Assembly: GCF_024979295.1 (NCBI RefSeq)
Contig: NZ_JANLCJ010000004.1
Coordinates: forward strand, 475,558-539,557
Reading direction: 5' to 3'
Length of the DNA: 64,000 bases
Source: Herbiconiux daphne
GTDB taxonomy: Bacteria > Actinomycetota > Actinomycetes > Actinomycetales > Microbacteriaceae
A program made the translations under genes and the position numbers. Below, piece after piece: positions 42,865 through 50,556 of the stretch. The stretch's first letter is position 1. The number at the start of each line of letters is the position of its first letter. Below the pieces are notes generated by a model, which saw only the letters and a program-made list of their open reading frames with translations, ran no database searches and had not been told where the DNA came from.

Positions 42865-43728
42865 GTGAAACTCGCCCTGTTCGACGAGCACCGCCTGGGA
42901 GTCGTGATCGACGACCGGATCGTCGACGTCACCACCGCGGTGACGTCTCACGAGAACGACGCCGAGACGGCCGGATGGTGGCGGGGACTCTGCCGCGACT
43001 GGGCCGCACTCGCGCCGCGGATCGCCGATGCGGCGAAGTCGCGCGACTCGCTGCCGCTCGACGGCGTCACCCTGCAGGCGCCGGTGCTCAACCCGTCGAA
43101 GGTCATCGCGGCGGCCAGCAACTACCGCGCCCATGTCGACGAGATGCACCAGGTGCAGGAGCGCACGCTCGGCACGGTGCACCCGTGGATGATGGAGTTC
43201 GACGTGTTCCTCAAGGCGCCGTCGTCGATCACCGGGCCCTCCGGGCCCATCGTGCTTCCGCCCGCGGTGCTGGCCGACGGCCACGAGATCCACCACGAGT
43301 CCGAGCTCGTCGTGATCATCGGGCGCGGCGGCAAAGACATCCCGGTCGACGAGGCGCTCGAGCGCGTGTTCGGCTACTCGGTCGGGCTCGACATCACCGT
43401 GCGCAGCCCCGCCGACCGCTCGCGGCGCAAGAGCTACGACACCTTCAGCCCGATCGGCCCCTGGATCCGCGTCGCCGACGAGGAGTTCGACCCGGGCGCT
43501 CTCGACATCCTGCTCACCGTCGACGGCGCCGTGCGCCAGCAGGTGAACACCGCCGACCTGCTGATGAGCGTGCCCGAGATCGTGTCCTACGCCTCGCGCA
43601 TCATGACCCTCAACCCGGGCGACGTGATCTTCACCGGGGCCCCTCCCGGCGTGGGGCCGATCGAAGCCGGAGAGACGCTCGTCACGACGATCTCGGGCAT
43701 CGGCACGATGGAGACGATGGTGCGGTGA
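42865..43728 (+). CDS. Fumarylacetoacetate hydrolase family protein (first)
   Basis: 287 aa. The N-terminal subdomain (MKLALFDEHRLGVVIDDRIV) is followed by the FAH catalytic fold: SKVIAAASNYRAHVDEMHQV, then HHESELVVIIGRGGKDIPVD (metal-binding glutamates), GYSVGLDITVRSPADRS, and the typical NPGDVIFTGAPPGVGPIEAG. Members hydrolyse or isomerise dicarboxylic ring-cleavage products. With gentisate dioxygenase and maleylpyruvate isomerase in the cluster, fumarylpyruvate hydrolase is one option. The 'RSRRKSYDTF' loop differs from the second FAH protein, so the two probably have different substrates. Its stop overlaps the SDR gene (GTGA). Confidence 0.92.
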   Translation: MKLALFDEHRLGVVIDDRIVDVTTAVTSHENDAETAGWWRGLCRDWAALAPRIADAAKSRDSLPLDGVTLQAPVLNPSKVIAAASNYRAHVDEMHQVQERTLGTVHPWMMEFDVFLKAPSSITGPSGPIVLPPAVLADGHEIHHESELVVIIGRGGKDIPVDEALERVFGYSVGLDITVRSPADRSRRKSYDTFSPIGPWIRVADEEFDPGALDILLTVDGAVRQQVNTADLLMSVPEIVSYASRIMTLNPGDVIFTGAPPGVGPIEAGETLVTTISGIGTMETMVR

Positions 43729-44489
43729 GCGCCGGACACGCACTCCTGCACGACCGGGTCGTCGTGGTGACCGGGGGGTCGAGCGGAATCGGCCGGGCGA
43801 TCTGCCTACGCGTCGCCGAGGAGGGCGCGGCCGCGGTCATCGTGGCCGACCTCGACCCCGTGGGCCGCGAGGGCTCGCAGCCGACCGCAGAGATGCTCGG
43901 CTCGCTGGGCTTCACCGCGCGATTCGTGCCGACGGATGTCTCGGAACCCGGCGCGTTCGGCGCCGTGGTGGCCGCGGCCGACGAGTTCGGCGGCTGCGAC
44001 GTGTGGGTCAACGACGCCGGCATAAGCGACCGGGTCGATTTTCTCGAGGTCGACGCGGAGCGCCTGCGCCGGGTGATGTCGGTCAACTTCGAGGGCACGT
44101 TCTTCGGCGCCCAGGCCGCGGCGCGCTCGATGATCGCCCACGGCAAACCCGGCACGATCGTGAACATCTCGTCGGTGGGCGGCATGCGCGGTTTCTCGCA
44201 CGCCTCCACCTACACGGCGTCGAAGGGCGCCGTGCGCGCCTTCACCTACGCCCTGGCCGACGCCGTCGCGCCCTACGGCATCCGGGCCAACGTCGTGCAT
44301 CCGGGGCAGGTCGACACCGAGATGCTGCGGGTCGAGATGAAGGGCGGCTCGCCCATTCGCATCCCGCTCGGCAGAAAAGGGCAGGCGCACGAGATCGCGA
44401 ACGCGGTGGTCTACCTGGCCAGCGACCTCTCGAGCTACGTCAGCGGCGAGTCCCTCGTCGTCGACGGCGGATATTCGGCGGTGATCTGA
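43725..44489 (+). CDS. Short-chain dehydrogenase/reductase (BKR-like)
   Basis: 254-aa SDR. Cofactor motif VVVTGGSSGIGRAICLRVAE (about 12-31), NDAG in WVNDAGISDR, serine in IVNISSVGGMRG, YxxxK in STYTASKGAVRAF, and ending SGESLVVDGGYSAVI. An aspartate after the second strand (VADLDP) favours NAD+. The GTG start overlaps the first FAH stop. It lies between two FAH-family genes, consistent with oxidation of a hydroxy intermediate before or after ring-cleavage product hydrolysis. A longer upstream frame shadows the FAH gene. Confidence 0.93.
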   Translation: MSAGHALLHDRVVVVTGGSSGIGRAICLRVAEEGAAAVIVADLDPVGREGSQPTAEMLGSLGFTARFVPTDVSEPGAFGAVVAAADEFGGCDVWVNDAGISDRVDFLEVDAERLRRVMSVNFEGTFFGAQAAARSMIAHGKPGTIVNISSVGGMRGFSHASTYTASKGAVRAFTYALADAVAPYGIRANVVHPGQVDTEMLRVEMKGGSPIRIPLGRKGQAHEIANAVVYLASDLSSYVSGESLVVDGGYSAVI

Positions 44490-45319
44490 TGCGGTACACG
44501 AGTTACACCCACGACGGAGTCGACGCGGTCGGCGTGCGGGAGGGCGATTCGATCGTTCCACTCGAGGGCATCTGCGACATCGGCCCGGATGTCTCGGCGC
44601 AGGTGCTCGCGCAGGCGCGGCGATTGACCGCCGAAGCCGTGCCCGCCTCGGAGGTGGTGCTGCGGCCGGCCGTCACCCGGCCCGCCAAGATCATCTGCGT
44701 GGGCCTCAACTACAAGGCGCACCTCGAGGAGTCGGGCCGCAAGGACTCCGACTACCCGGTGCTGTTCACCAAGTTCGCCCAGAGCCTGATCGGTGCCGCC
44801 GACGACATCGTGCTGCCGCCGGAGGCCGGGTTCTTCGACTACGAAGGAGAGCTCGCCGTCGTGATCGGCACCGCGGGCCGCCGCATCGCCGAGTCCGACG
44901 CCCTGTCCCACGTGCTGGGGCTCAGCGTCGCGAACGACACCACGGTGCGCGACTACCAGTACCTCACCCACCAGTGGTTGCAGGGCAAGGCCTGGGACGA
45001 CTCGACACCGCTCGGGCCCGACATCGTCACCCTCGACGAGGCCGACGCGGCATCCGGTCGCATCCGCACCCTGGTGAACGACGTGCTGGTGCAGGACTCC
45101 GACCTCTCGCACTTCATCTTCCCCGTGGCCTATCTCGTGTCGACCATCTCGGTGTTCACCGAGCTGTTGCCGGGCGACGTGATCCTCACCGGCACGCCGG
45201 GGGGCGTTGGCTACCGGAGCGACCCGCCGCTCGCGCTGGGCGACGGCGACGTCGTCACGGTCGAGATCGGCGGGGTGGGCTCGATCACGAACACCGTGCG
45301 GGCCGAGCGTCGCGCATGA
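44489..45319 (+). CDS. Fumarylacetoacetate hydrolase family protein (second; candidate fumarylpyruvate hydrolase)
   Basis: 276 aa with the standard FAH fold. PAKIICVGLNYKAHLEESGR, FTKFAQSLIGAADDIVLPPE, FDYEGELAVVIGTAGRRIAE (metal glutamates), SVANDTTVRDYQYLTHQWLQ, and LPGDVILTGTPGGVGYRSDP are all family hallmarks. It resembles bacterial 2-hydroxyhepta-2,4-diene-1,7-dioate isomerase and fumarylpyruvate hydrolase more closely than the first FAH protein does. In a gentisate route it would split fumarylpyruvate into fumarate and pyruvate. Start and preceding stop share one base (TGATG). Confidence 0.93.
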   Translation: MRYTSYTHDGVDAVGVREGDSIVPLEGICDIGPDVSAQVLAQARRLTAEAVPASEVVLRPAVTRPAKIICVGLNYKAHLEESGRKDSDYPVLFTKFAQSLIGAADDIVLPPEAGFFDYEGELAVVIGTAGRRIAESDALSHVLGLSVANDTTVRDYQYLTHQWLQGKAWDDSTPLGPDIVTLDEADAASGRIRTLVNDVLVQDSDLSHFIFPVAYLVSTISVFTELLPGDVILTGTPGGVGYRSDPPLALGDGDVVTVEIGGVGSITNTVRAERRA

Positions 45320-46491
45320 GCGACCCGGGCGCGCTGCCCCACGACATGCGGGCGGCCGTGCTGTCGGCCGACGGAGTGGTGCGGGTCGAGCGCATCCCGG
45401 TGCCGGTTCCGCGGGCGGGCGAGGCGTTGCTGCGGGTCGAGGCCTGCGGGCTCTGCCACACCGACGTGCACGTGCTGAAGGGCGAGGTGGCGTTTCCGAC
45501 GCCGTGCGTTCTCGGGCACGAGGTCAGCGGGGTGGTGGTAGCGCTCGAGGGCGACGGCGGCCGCGGCATCCGTGTCGGCGATGGCAACGGTGAGGGCGAC
45601 GGCGGCCGCGGCATCCGTGTCGGCGACCGGGTCGTGGGCGGGTTCATCATGCCGTGCACCGAATGCGCCGCGTGCCTCGCCGGGCGCGACGACCTGTGTG
45701 AGCGCTTCTTCTCGATGAACCGCCTGAAGGGCACGCTCTACGACGGTGAGAGCCGGCTGGCCCGAGCCGACGGCGAGACGCTCGCGATGTATTCGATGGC
45801 CGGCATGGCCGAGTACTGCGTGTCGCCGGTCTCGGGGCTCGTTCCGCTGCCCGACGGGCTGCCGTTCGACGCGTCGGCCGTGCTCGGCTGCGCGGCGATG
45901 ACCGCCTACGGAGCCGTCGCCCGGGCGGCCGAGCTGCGACCCGGCGCGACCGTGGCGGTGGTCGCCACCGGCGGCGTGGGCATGAGCGTCGTGCAGATCG
46001 CGCGCGCGCTCGGCGCCGCGCGCGTGATCGCCGTCGACATCGACACCGCGAAACTCGAACTCGCCATGACCCTCGGCGCCACGGATGTCGTCGACTCTCG
46101 CGACGCCGACCCGGTCGCGGCGGTGCGGGCGCTCACCGGGGGGCGCGGGGTGGATGTCGCGTTCGAAGCGCTCGGCCGGCCGCAGACCTTCGAGCAGGCC
46201 TCGCGCATGCTGGCCGACGGCGGCCGGCTCGTGGCCATCGGCATCGCCGCGGGCGCCGCTACGGCGGCGATCGAGATCACGCCGCTGGTGCGTCGGGGCC
46301 AGCAGATCGTGGGGTCGTTCGGGGCGCGCACGAGGGTCGATCTTCCGGCGGTGGTGGGGTTGGCGGCATCCGGAGCCTTCGATCTCGAACGCTCGGTGAC
46401 CCGCCGCTACGACCTCGACGACGTGGCTCGGGCGTTCGGCGACCTCGCGGCCGGACGCATCCTGGGCCGCGCGGTCGTGCGCATGAGCTGA
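45316..46491 (+). CDS. Zinc-dependent alcohol dehydrogenase (ADH class III-like MDR)
   Basis: 391 aa. Catalytic zinc in CGLCHTDVHVLKG and VLGHEVSGVV; structural zinc in CTECAACLAGRDDLC. Rossmann motif ATGGVGMSVVQIARALGA. A 15-residue in-frame duplication (two copies of GDGGRGIRVGD, about 78-107) lies just before the conserved GDRVVGGFIMPC. It lengthens a surface loop relative to relatives. ATG overlaps the preceding FAH stop (ATGA), so it is the last gene of the four-gene unit. Probably oxidises an aromatic or aliphatic alcohol. Confidence 0.92.
   Translation: MSDPGALPHDMRAAVLSADGVVRVERIPVPVPRAGEALLRVEACGLCHTDVHVLKGEVAFPTPCVLGHEVSGVVVALEGDGGRGIRVGDGNGEGDGGRGIRVGDRVVGGFIMPCTECAACLAGRDDLCERFFSMNRLKGTLYDGESRLARADGETLAMYSMAGMAEYCVSPVSGLVPLPDGLPFDASAVLGCAAMTAYGAVARAAELRPGATVAVVATGGVGMSVVQIARALGAARVIAVDIDTAKLELAMTLGATDVVDSRDADPVAAVRALTGGRGVDVAFEALGRPQTFEQASRMLADGGRLVAIGIAAGAATAAIEITPLVRRGQQIVGSFGARTRVDLPAVVGLAASGAFDLERSVTRRYDLDDVARAFGDLAAGRILGRAVVRMS
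45547..45636 (+). repeat. 45-bp in-frame tandem duplication inside the dehydrogenase gene
   Basis: Copies start at 45547 and 45592. The first 35 nt of each (through 45581 and 45626) are identical and the last 10 nt differ. Because 45 is a multiple of three the frame is kept, adding 15 residues. The perfect identity suggests a recent event. Confidence 0.9.
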
Positions 46492-46512
46492 CGCGCGCGT
46501 AGGGTCGGCCGC

Positions 46513-47037
46513 ATGACCGCCGACATCACCGTGCAGCGCGCCGACATCACCACGGTGGCGGCCGACGCCATCGTCAACGCCGCCAACAGCTCCCTGCTCG
46601 GGGGCGGCGGGGTGGATGGCGCGATCCACCGTCGTGGCGGGCCGGCCATTCTCGAGGAATGCCGCGAGCTGCGGCGCACCCGCTACCCCGACGGCCTGCC
46701 CGCCGGTGACGCGGTCGCGACCACGGCGGGCCGGCTGCCCGCGCGGTGGGTCATCCACACGGTCGGACCGGTCTACAGCACCACCGACGACCGCTCGGCC
46801 GTGCTCGCGTCGGCCTACCGCCGGTCGCTCGAGGTGGCCGCAGAGCTCGGCGCGGCATCCGTCGTCTTCCCGGCCGTGAGCGCGGGCATCTACGGTTGGC
46901 CGGCCGACGACGCGGCCCGCATCGCCGTCGAGACCGTGCGCGCCTCGCCCTTCGCCGGCACCGTCTCGTTCGCCCTCTTCAGCGACCCCATGCTCCGCAC
47001 CTTCGAGGCGGCCCTCGCCGCCCCCCGCGCCGGCTAG
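46513..47037 (+). CDS. Macro-domain protein (O-acetyl-ADP-ribose deacetylase-like)
   Basis: 174 aa, almost exactly one macro domain. [20 protein letters not shown] then [20 protein letters not shown] form the ADP-ribose distal/phosphate site. HTVGPVY and [12 protein letters not shown] supply the second loop. This matches MacroD/YmdB proteins that hydrolyse O-acetyl-ADP-ribose or remove mono-ADP-ribose from proteins. TAGGGT ends 7 nt before the ATG and there is no Shine-Dalgarno, so it is probably leaderless. Located after the aromatic cluster but with its own promoter. Confidence 0.94.
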   Translation: MTADITVQRADITTVAADAIVNAANSSLLGGGGVDGAIHRRGGPAILEECRELRRTRYPDGLPAGDAVATTAGRLPARWVIHTVGPVYSTTDDRSAVLASAYRRSLEVAAELGAASVVFPAVSAGIYGWPADDAARIAVETVRASPFAGTVSFALFSDPMLRTFEAALAAPRAG

Positions 47038-47139
47038 TCCTCCGGCCCGCCCGCCCGCTGGCGCCCCCGCTCGCCCCCGCCCGGCCGCCCCTTGTGCTCG
47101 CGCGGCCCGCCCCCGCGGCCGCCGCCCCACCCACCTCGT

Positions 47140-47196
47140 CGAGAAGTCACTTTTCGGTCTTCGCGAGGGTGTTTTGCACCGAAAAGTGACTTCTCG
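47140..47196. repeat. Inverted repeat, CGAGNNGTCACTTTT family (copy 2)
   Basis: Perfect 19-bp arms CGAGAAGTCACTTTTCGGT (47140-47158) and ACCGAAAAGTGACTTCTCG (47178-47196) with a 19-nt loop. It lies between convergent macro-domain and APC permease genes and is likely a bidirectional terminator. Stem changes relative to copy 1 (29236) are compensated on both arms. Confidence 0.88.
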
Positions 47197-47211
47197 CGGG
47201 AATGGGTCTGC

Positions 47212-47272
47212 CGCGAAAAGTCACCATCCGTTCTTCGCAAGGGCACTTTGCACCCAAAAGTGACTTCTCGCC
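47212..47272. repeat. Inverted repeat, same family (copy 3, degenerate)
   Basis: The left arm GCGAAAAGTCACCATCCG is a mismatched partner of the right arm CACCCAAAAGTGACTTCTCG (47251-47270), which is nearly identical to the right arm of copy 2. The loop shares CTTCGCAAGGGCACTTTGC with the copy 2 loop CTTCGCGAGGGTGTTTTGC. So this is a tandem duplicate of copy 2. Confidence 0.75.
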
Positions 47273-47316
47273 TAGGGCACCCCACCTGCGCGACACCAGG
47301 GCCGAGCGGGGGCGGG

Positions 47317-48780
47317 CTACTTGGCGGGGTCGGCGGGGTCTTTGGTGACGGCGGCGAGGGCCTGGGTGTCGAGTTCGGCGGCTCCGTAGCCGCTCTTGCG
47401 GCGGTGGAGGTAGGTGATCGCCCAGAGCACGATGCCGAGGACGAGCAGGATGCCGGCGATCGTGTACTGCTCGGCGGGGCGACCCGAGGTCCAGGGCAGC
47501 ACCAGTGCCAGGCAGGCGACCGCACCGATGATCGGCAGGGCCGTGGGCGTGCGGAAGTGCTTGTGGTCGACCCGTTTCGGGCGCAGCACGAGCACGCACA
47601 CGTTGACCACCGCGAAGACGGCGAGCAGCAGTAGTGAGGTCGTTCCTCCGAGGAGCACGGCGATCGGGTTCGCCGGGTCGATCGACACGTAGGAGGTGAG
47701 GCCGAGTGCGATCGCGGTGGTGAACAGGATGGCGGCCCACGGGGTGCGTCGTCCGGGCAGCACCTTGGAGAGGAACGGCGGCAGCACGCCCTGCTTGCTC
47801 ATGCCGTAGAGCAGCCGGCTCGCCATCATCATGTTGATGAGGGCCGAGTTGGCCACGGCGAACAGCGAGATGAACGGGATGAGCGCCGAGATCGGGAAGT
47901 CGGGCGCCGCCGTCTCGACCACGGTCACGAGCGGGGTGTCGTTGCCGGCCAGTTCGCCGACCGGCACGATCGCCACCGCCACGATCGAGACGATCACGTA
48001 GATCACGGCCGTGATGCCGAGGCCCGTGAGCATCACCTTCGGGAAGATCTTCGACGGGTTCTTGGTCTCCTCGGCCATGTTGACCGAGTCTTCGAAGCCG
48101 ACCATCGCGAAGAACGCGAGCGAGGTGGCGGTCGAGATGGCCAGGAACACGTTCTTGTCGTCGGGGGTCGCGAACGCCACCACCCTCGAGAAGTCGGCCT
48201 GGCCGCCGAAGATCGCGAACATGCTGATGAGGATCACGAGCAGCAGGCCCGACAATTCCACGAGAGTGAGCACGACGTTGAGCCCGACGCTCTCGGCCAC
48301 GCCCCGCAGGTTCACCGCGGCGATCAGGATCATGAACGCCAGCGCGATGACGAGCGCGAGCCCCGGGCCGTCGCCCAGACCGAAGCCGATGGCGAAGTTG
48401 CTCGCGAACGCTCCCGCCGCCGCCGACGCGGACGTGATGCCCGACGACATCACGGTGAAGCAGATGAGGAAGGTCACGAAATGGATGCCGAACGCCTTGT
48501 GCGCATAAAGCGCGGCACCGGCGGCCTGGGGATATTTCGTGACGAGCTCGAGATAGGAGCACGCCGTGATGGTGGCCACGACGAAGGCGACGATGAACGG
48601 CACCCAGGCCGCCCCGCCGACCTCGGCGGCGACCTGCCCGGTGAGCGCGTAGATGCCCGTGCCGAGGATGTCGCCGATGATGAACAGCAGCAGGAGCTTC
48701 GGGCCCATCACCTTCTTGAGCTCGGGTTCTGCGCCCGGTTCCGGCTCGGATCTCCCCGTGTCGGGTGTGGTCGTCGTCAT
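47317..48780 (-). CDS. APC superfamily amino acid permease
   Basis: 487-aa transporter with about 12 transmembrane helices. It opens KKVMGPKLLLLFIIGDILGT then GIYALTGQVAAEVGG, the conserved GTGIYAL motif of helix 1. The later FAMVGFEDSVNMAEETKNPS is the typical GFE segment. Substrate is probably an amino acid or related cation. The ATG at 48780 is preferred over one 14 codons earlier because it gives a Thr-rich, short cytoplasmic start (MTTTTPDTG). Convergent with the macro-domain gene across a palindrome-rich gap. Confidence 0.92.
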   Translation of the reverse strand: MTTTTPDTGRSEPEPGAEPELKKVMGPKLLLLFIIGDILGTGIYALTGQVAAEVGGAAWVPFIVAFVVATITACSYLELVTKYPQAAGAALYAHKAFGIHFVTFLICFTVMSSGITSASAAAGAFASNFAIGFGLGDGPGLALVIALAFMILIAAVNLRGVAESVGLNVVLTLVELSGLLLVILISMFAIFGGQADFSRVVAFATPDDKNVFLAISTATSLAFFAMVGFEDSVNMAEETKNPSKIFPKVMLTGLGITAVIYVIVSIVAVAIVPVGELAGNDTPLVTVVETAAPDFPISALIPFISLFAVANSALINMMMASRLLYGMSKQGVLPPFLSKVLPGRRTPWAAILFTTAIALGLTSYVSIDPANPIAVLLGGTTSLLLLAVFAVVNVCVLVLRPKRVDHKHFRTPTALPIIGAVACLALVLPWTSGRPAEQYTIAGILLVLGIVLWAITYLHRRKSGYGAAELDTQALAAVTKDPADPAK

Positions 48781-48890
48781 GCTCGGTCCCCTCGTCGGTG
48801 GGGCCTGGCGCCCCGCGAACATCGGATGTGATCACTACTACGTTCCGACAAGCATGCACCCCGTTCACCTTGAAGCGGCATAATGCCGCT

Positions 48891-49178
48891 ATGGCGAAGA
48901 AGACGAAGACCGCGCTGAAAGAGCTGATCAAGGCTCTCGAGAAGCACGTCGAGACGCTCGAAGACCCGAAGAGCAACCGTGGAAAGCGCGACCGGGCGAC
49001 CGCCCGGGTGCACGCCGCCGCCTTCCACTACGCCTCGGTCATCCACTCCCGCACCGGGGCCGCGAGCCCGTTCGTCGACCTGCCCGACCCGGCACTCGAC
49101 CAGTCGACGGTGAACTCCCTCAAGGCCGAGAAAGACGCTTTGCAGGCTCGCCGCGAGGCGAAGAAGGCCGCGAGCTGA
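48891..49178 (+). CDS. Small basic helical protein, unknown function
   Basis: 95 aa: MAKKTKTALKELIKALEKHV, then ETLEDPKSNRGKRDRATARV, ending LKAEKDALQARREAKKAAS. Lys/Arg/Glu-rich and strongly helical at both ends, so a coiled-coil hairpin around a short central loop is likely. No family recognised. CATAAT lies 6 nt before the ATG, suggesting a leaderless mRNA. Conserved small cytosolic or nucleic-acid-binding protein is possible but not shown. Confidence 0.75.
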   Translation: MAKKTKTALKELIKALEKHVETLEDPKSNRGKRDRATARVHAAAFHYASVIHSRTGAASPFVDLPDPALDQSTVNSLKAEKDALQARREAKKAAS

Positions 49179-49204
49179 CCTGACCTGCCGCCCGTGCGCT
49201 TCAG

Positions 49205-49639
49205 CTACGGCTGCGGCGTGGGCTCCTGCGGCGTGCCGCCGATGTTGACGAGCCAGTTGATGCCGAACTTGTCGACGAGCATGCCGAAGCTGTCGCCCCA
49301 GGGTGCCTTCTCGAGCGGTTGAGCGATGGTGGCGCCGTCGGCCAGCTTGTTCCAGTAGCCGTGCAGTTCGGCCTCGTCGGTGCCGCTCAGCGAGACGCTG
49401 ATGTTGTTGCCGGGCGTGAAGGGCATGTCGGCAGGGCTGTCGGCGGCCATCAGCACCAGTCCACCCTCGGTGGTGAGCTGCGAGTGCATGATGAGATCGC
49501 CCTCGGCAGGGTCGTGGGCCATGCCGAATTCGTTGAACGTGCTGCGCGCCAGCTCGCCTCCGAACACGGACTGATAGAAGTCCATCGCCTCTCTCGCCTG
49601 GCCCTTGAAGTTGATGTAGGGGTTCAGATTAGTGGTCAT
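49205..49639 (-). CDS. PhnB-like VOC protein
   Basis: 144 aa. NPYINFKGQAREAMDFYQSV then FGGELARSTFNEFG is diagnostic of the PhnB/3-demethylubiquinone-like VOC subgroup, as is WGDSFGMLVDKFGINWLVNI near the end. Metal ligands are partly degenerate in this subgroup and the function is unknown; many are annotated as glyoxalase-like. ATG at 49639. Promoter with 17-nt spacing upstream. Divergent from a TetR gene, which may control it. Confidence 0.9.
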   Translation of the reverse strand: MTTNLNPYINFKGQAREAMDFYQSVFGGELARSTFNEFGMAHDPAEGDLIMHSQLTTEGGLVLMAADSPADMPFTPGNNISVSLSGTDEAELHGYWNKLADGATIAQPLEKAPWGDSFGMLVDKFGINWLVNIGGTPQEPTPQP

Positions 49640-49648
49640 GACGGCACG

Positions 49649-49677
49649 ATAACAGACCATGTGGACGGTGTACACAA
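49649..49677 (-). promoter_or_regulatory. Promoter of PhnB-like gene with GTGTACAC palindrome
   Basis: On the minus strand TTGTGT (49677-49672) and TGTTAT (49654-49649) are 17 nt apart. The palindrome GTGTACAC (49668-49675) overlaps the -35 and could be the operator of the divergent TetR regulator (inference). Confidence 0.5.
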
Positions 49678-49742
49678 GACGTTCCGCGACGTCTCTCGCC
49701 CGTGTGTCATCGGCCAAGGTTCGCAGCCTGTAGCGTTGTGCC

Positions 49743-50342
49743 ATGGCTCGCACCCGCCGTTTCGATGAGCAGTCGCTGCTCGACTGCGCCCAGGAGATCT
49801 TCTGGGTGCGCGGCTACGACCGCACCTCGATCGAAGAGGTGTCGGCGGCATCCGGGGTCGGCAACGGCAGCATCTATGCGGCCTACGGCAGCAAGCTCGG
49901 CCTCTTTCTGGCGGTCTTCGGCCGCTACTGCGACGGACGGGTCGCTCTGGTCGACAACGTCATCCGGTCGCACGAGGGCAGCTTCGAAGAGGCGGTGGCG
50001 AACTACCTCGACGAGATCGTGGCCGACTGCACGTCACACGCCGACCGGCGCGGATGCCTCATGGTGAACAGCCTGACCGAGCTCGCGACCCGCTTTCCCG
50101 ACGTGCTGGCCATCGGCACGCGCGCCGTGTCGCGCATGGACGAGATCGTCGGCGCTCGCGTGGCCTCGGCGGTCGCGGCGGGTGAGCTCGAGCTGGCTCC
50201 CGACGAGATCGAGCCGCTCGGTGCGCAGATCGTGCTGGTGTCGCAGGGGCTGATTCAGCTCAGCCGCACGGGGGCGACGCCTGAGCGGTTGCGCTCGATC
50301 GCGGCGGCGGCGACCACGCGGGCGGCGGTGCGCGCGGCCTGA
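49743..50342 (+). CDS. TetR/AcrR family transcriptional regulator
   Basis: 199 aa. The helix-turn-helix is TSIEEVSAASGVGNGSIYAA (about 28-47), followed by YGSKLGLFLAVFGRYC. The C-terminal ligand domain (about 75-190) contains CTSHADRRGCLMVNS, typical of the TetR_C subgroup that senses electrophiles or quinones. Divergent from the PhnB-like gene and 214 nt upstream of the degenerate ThDP protein on the same strand; either could be the target. Start ATG at 49743. Confidence 0.9.
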   Translation: MARTRRFDEQSLLDCAQEIFWVRGYDRTSIEEVSAASGVGNGSIYAAYGSKLGLFLAVFGRYCDGRVALVDNVIRSHEGSFEEAVANYLDEIVADCTSHADRRGCLMVNSLTELATRFPDVLAIGTRAVSRMDEIVGARVASAVAAGELELAPDEIEPLGAQIVLVSQGLIQLSRTGATPERLRSIAAAATTRAAVRAA

Positions 50343-50467
50343 GCGGCTCGGCGCACTCGGGCTGGTTTCGGTTCTCGCGGCGTCTTGCAGCGTCTCGCGG
50401 TGTCGATCGGCGTCTCTCGGCGTCTCGCCGCATCTCTTCGACGATCGTAGAAGAACACCTCGACACG

Positions 50468-50487
50468 CGGCGGAACCCTTTCCGCCG
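50468..50487 (+). promoter_or_regulatory. Leader hairpin before the ThDP-like gene
   Basis: CGGCGGAA (50468-50475), loop CCCT, TTCCGCCG (50480-50487): a perfect 8-bp stem 70 nt before the ThDP-like start. The rest of the 214-nt gap holds irregular CGGCGTCTCGC repeats (50375-50440). It could be a terminator of the TetR transcript or a leader structure. AGGAGGAG lies 7 nt before the ATG at 50557. Confidence 0.5.
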
Positions 50488-50556
50488 TCGAGTGCCTAGC
50501 GTCGGAGTGGGCCGGTCCGTGGGGGCCGGCCGGCAGGTCGCAGGAGGAGGCATCCG

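Noticed and set aside
45211..47130. 639-residue minus-strand frame across the dehydrogenase and macro-domain genes
   Set aside because: It spans two well-supported plus-strand genes and their gap and has no recognisable motif. It is a codon-bias artefact.
48861..48875. Single GTTCACCTT resembling an actinobacterial Pho box
   Set aside because: Pho boxes need at least two 11-bp spaced repeats; only one is present.
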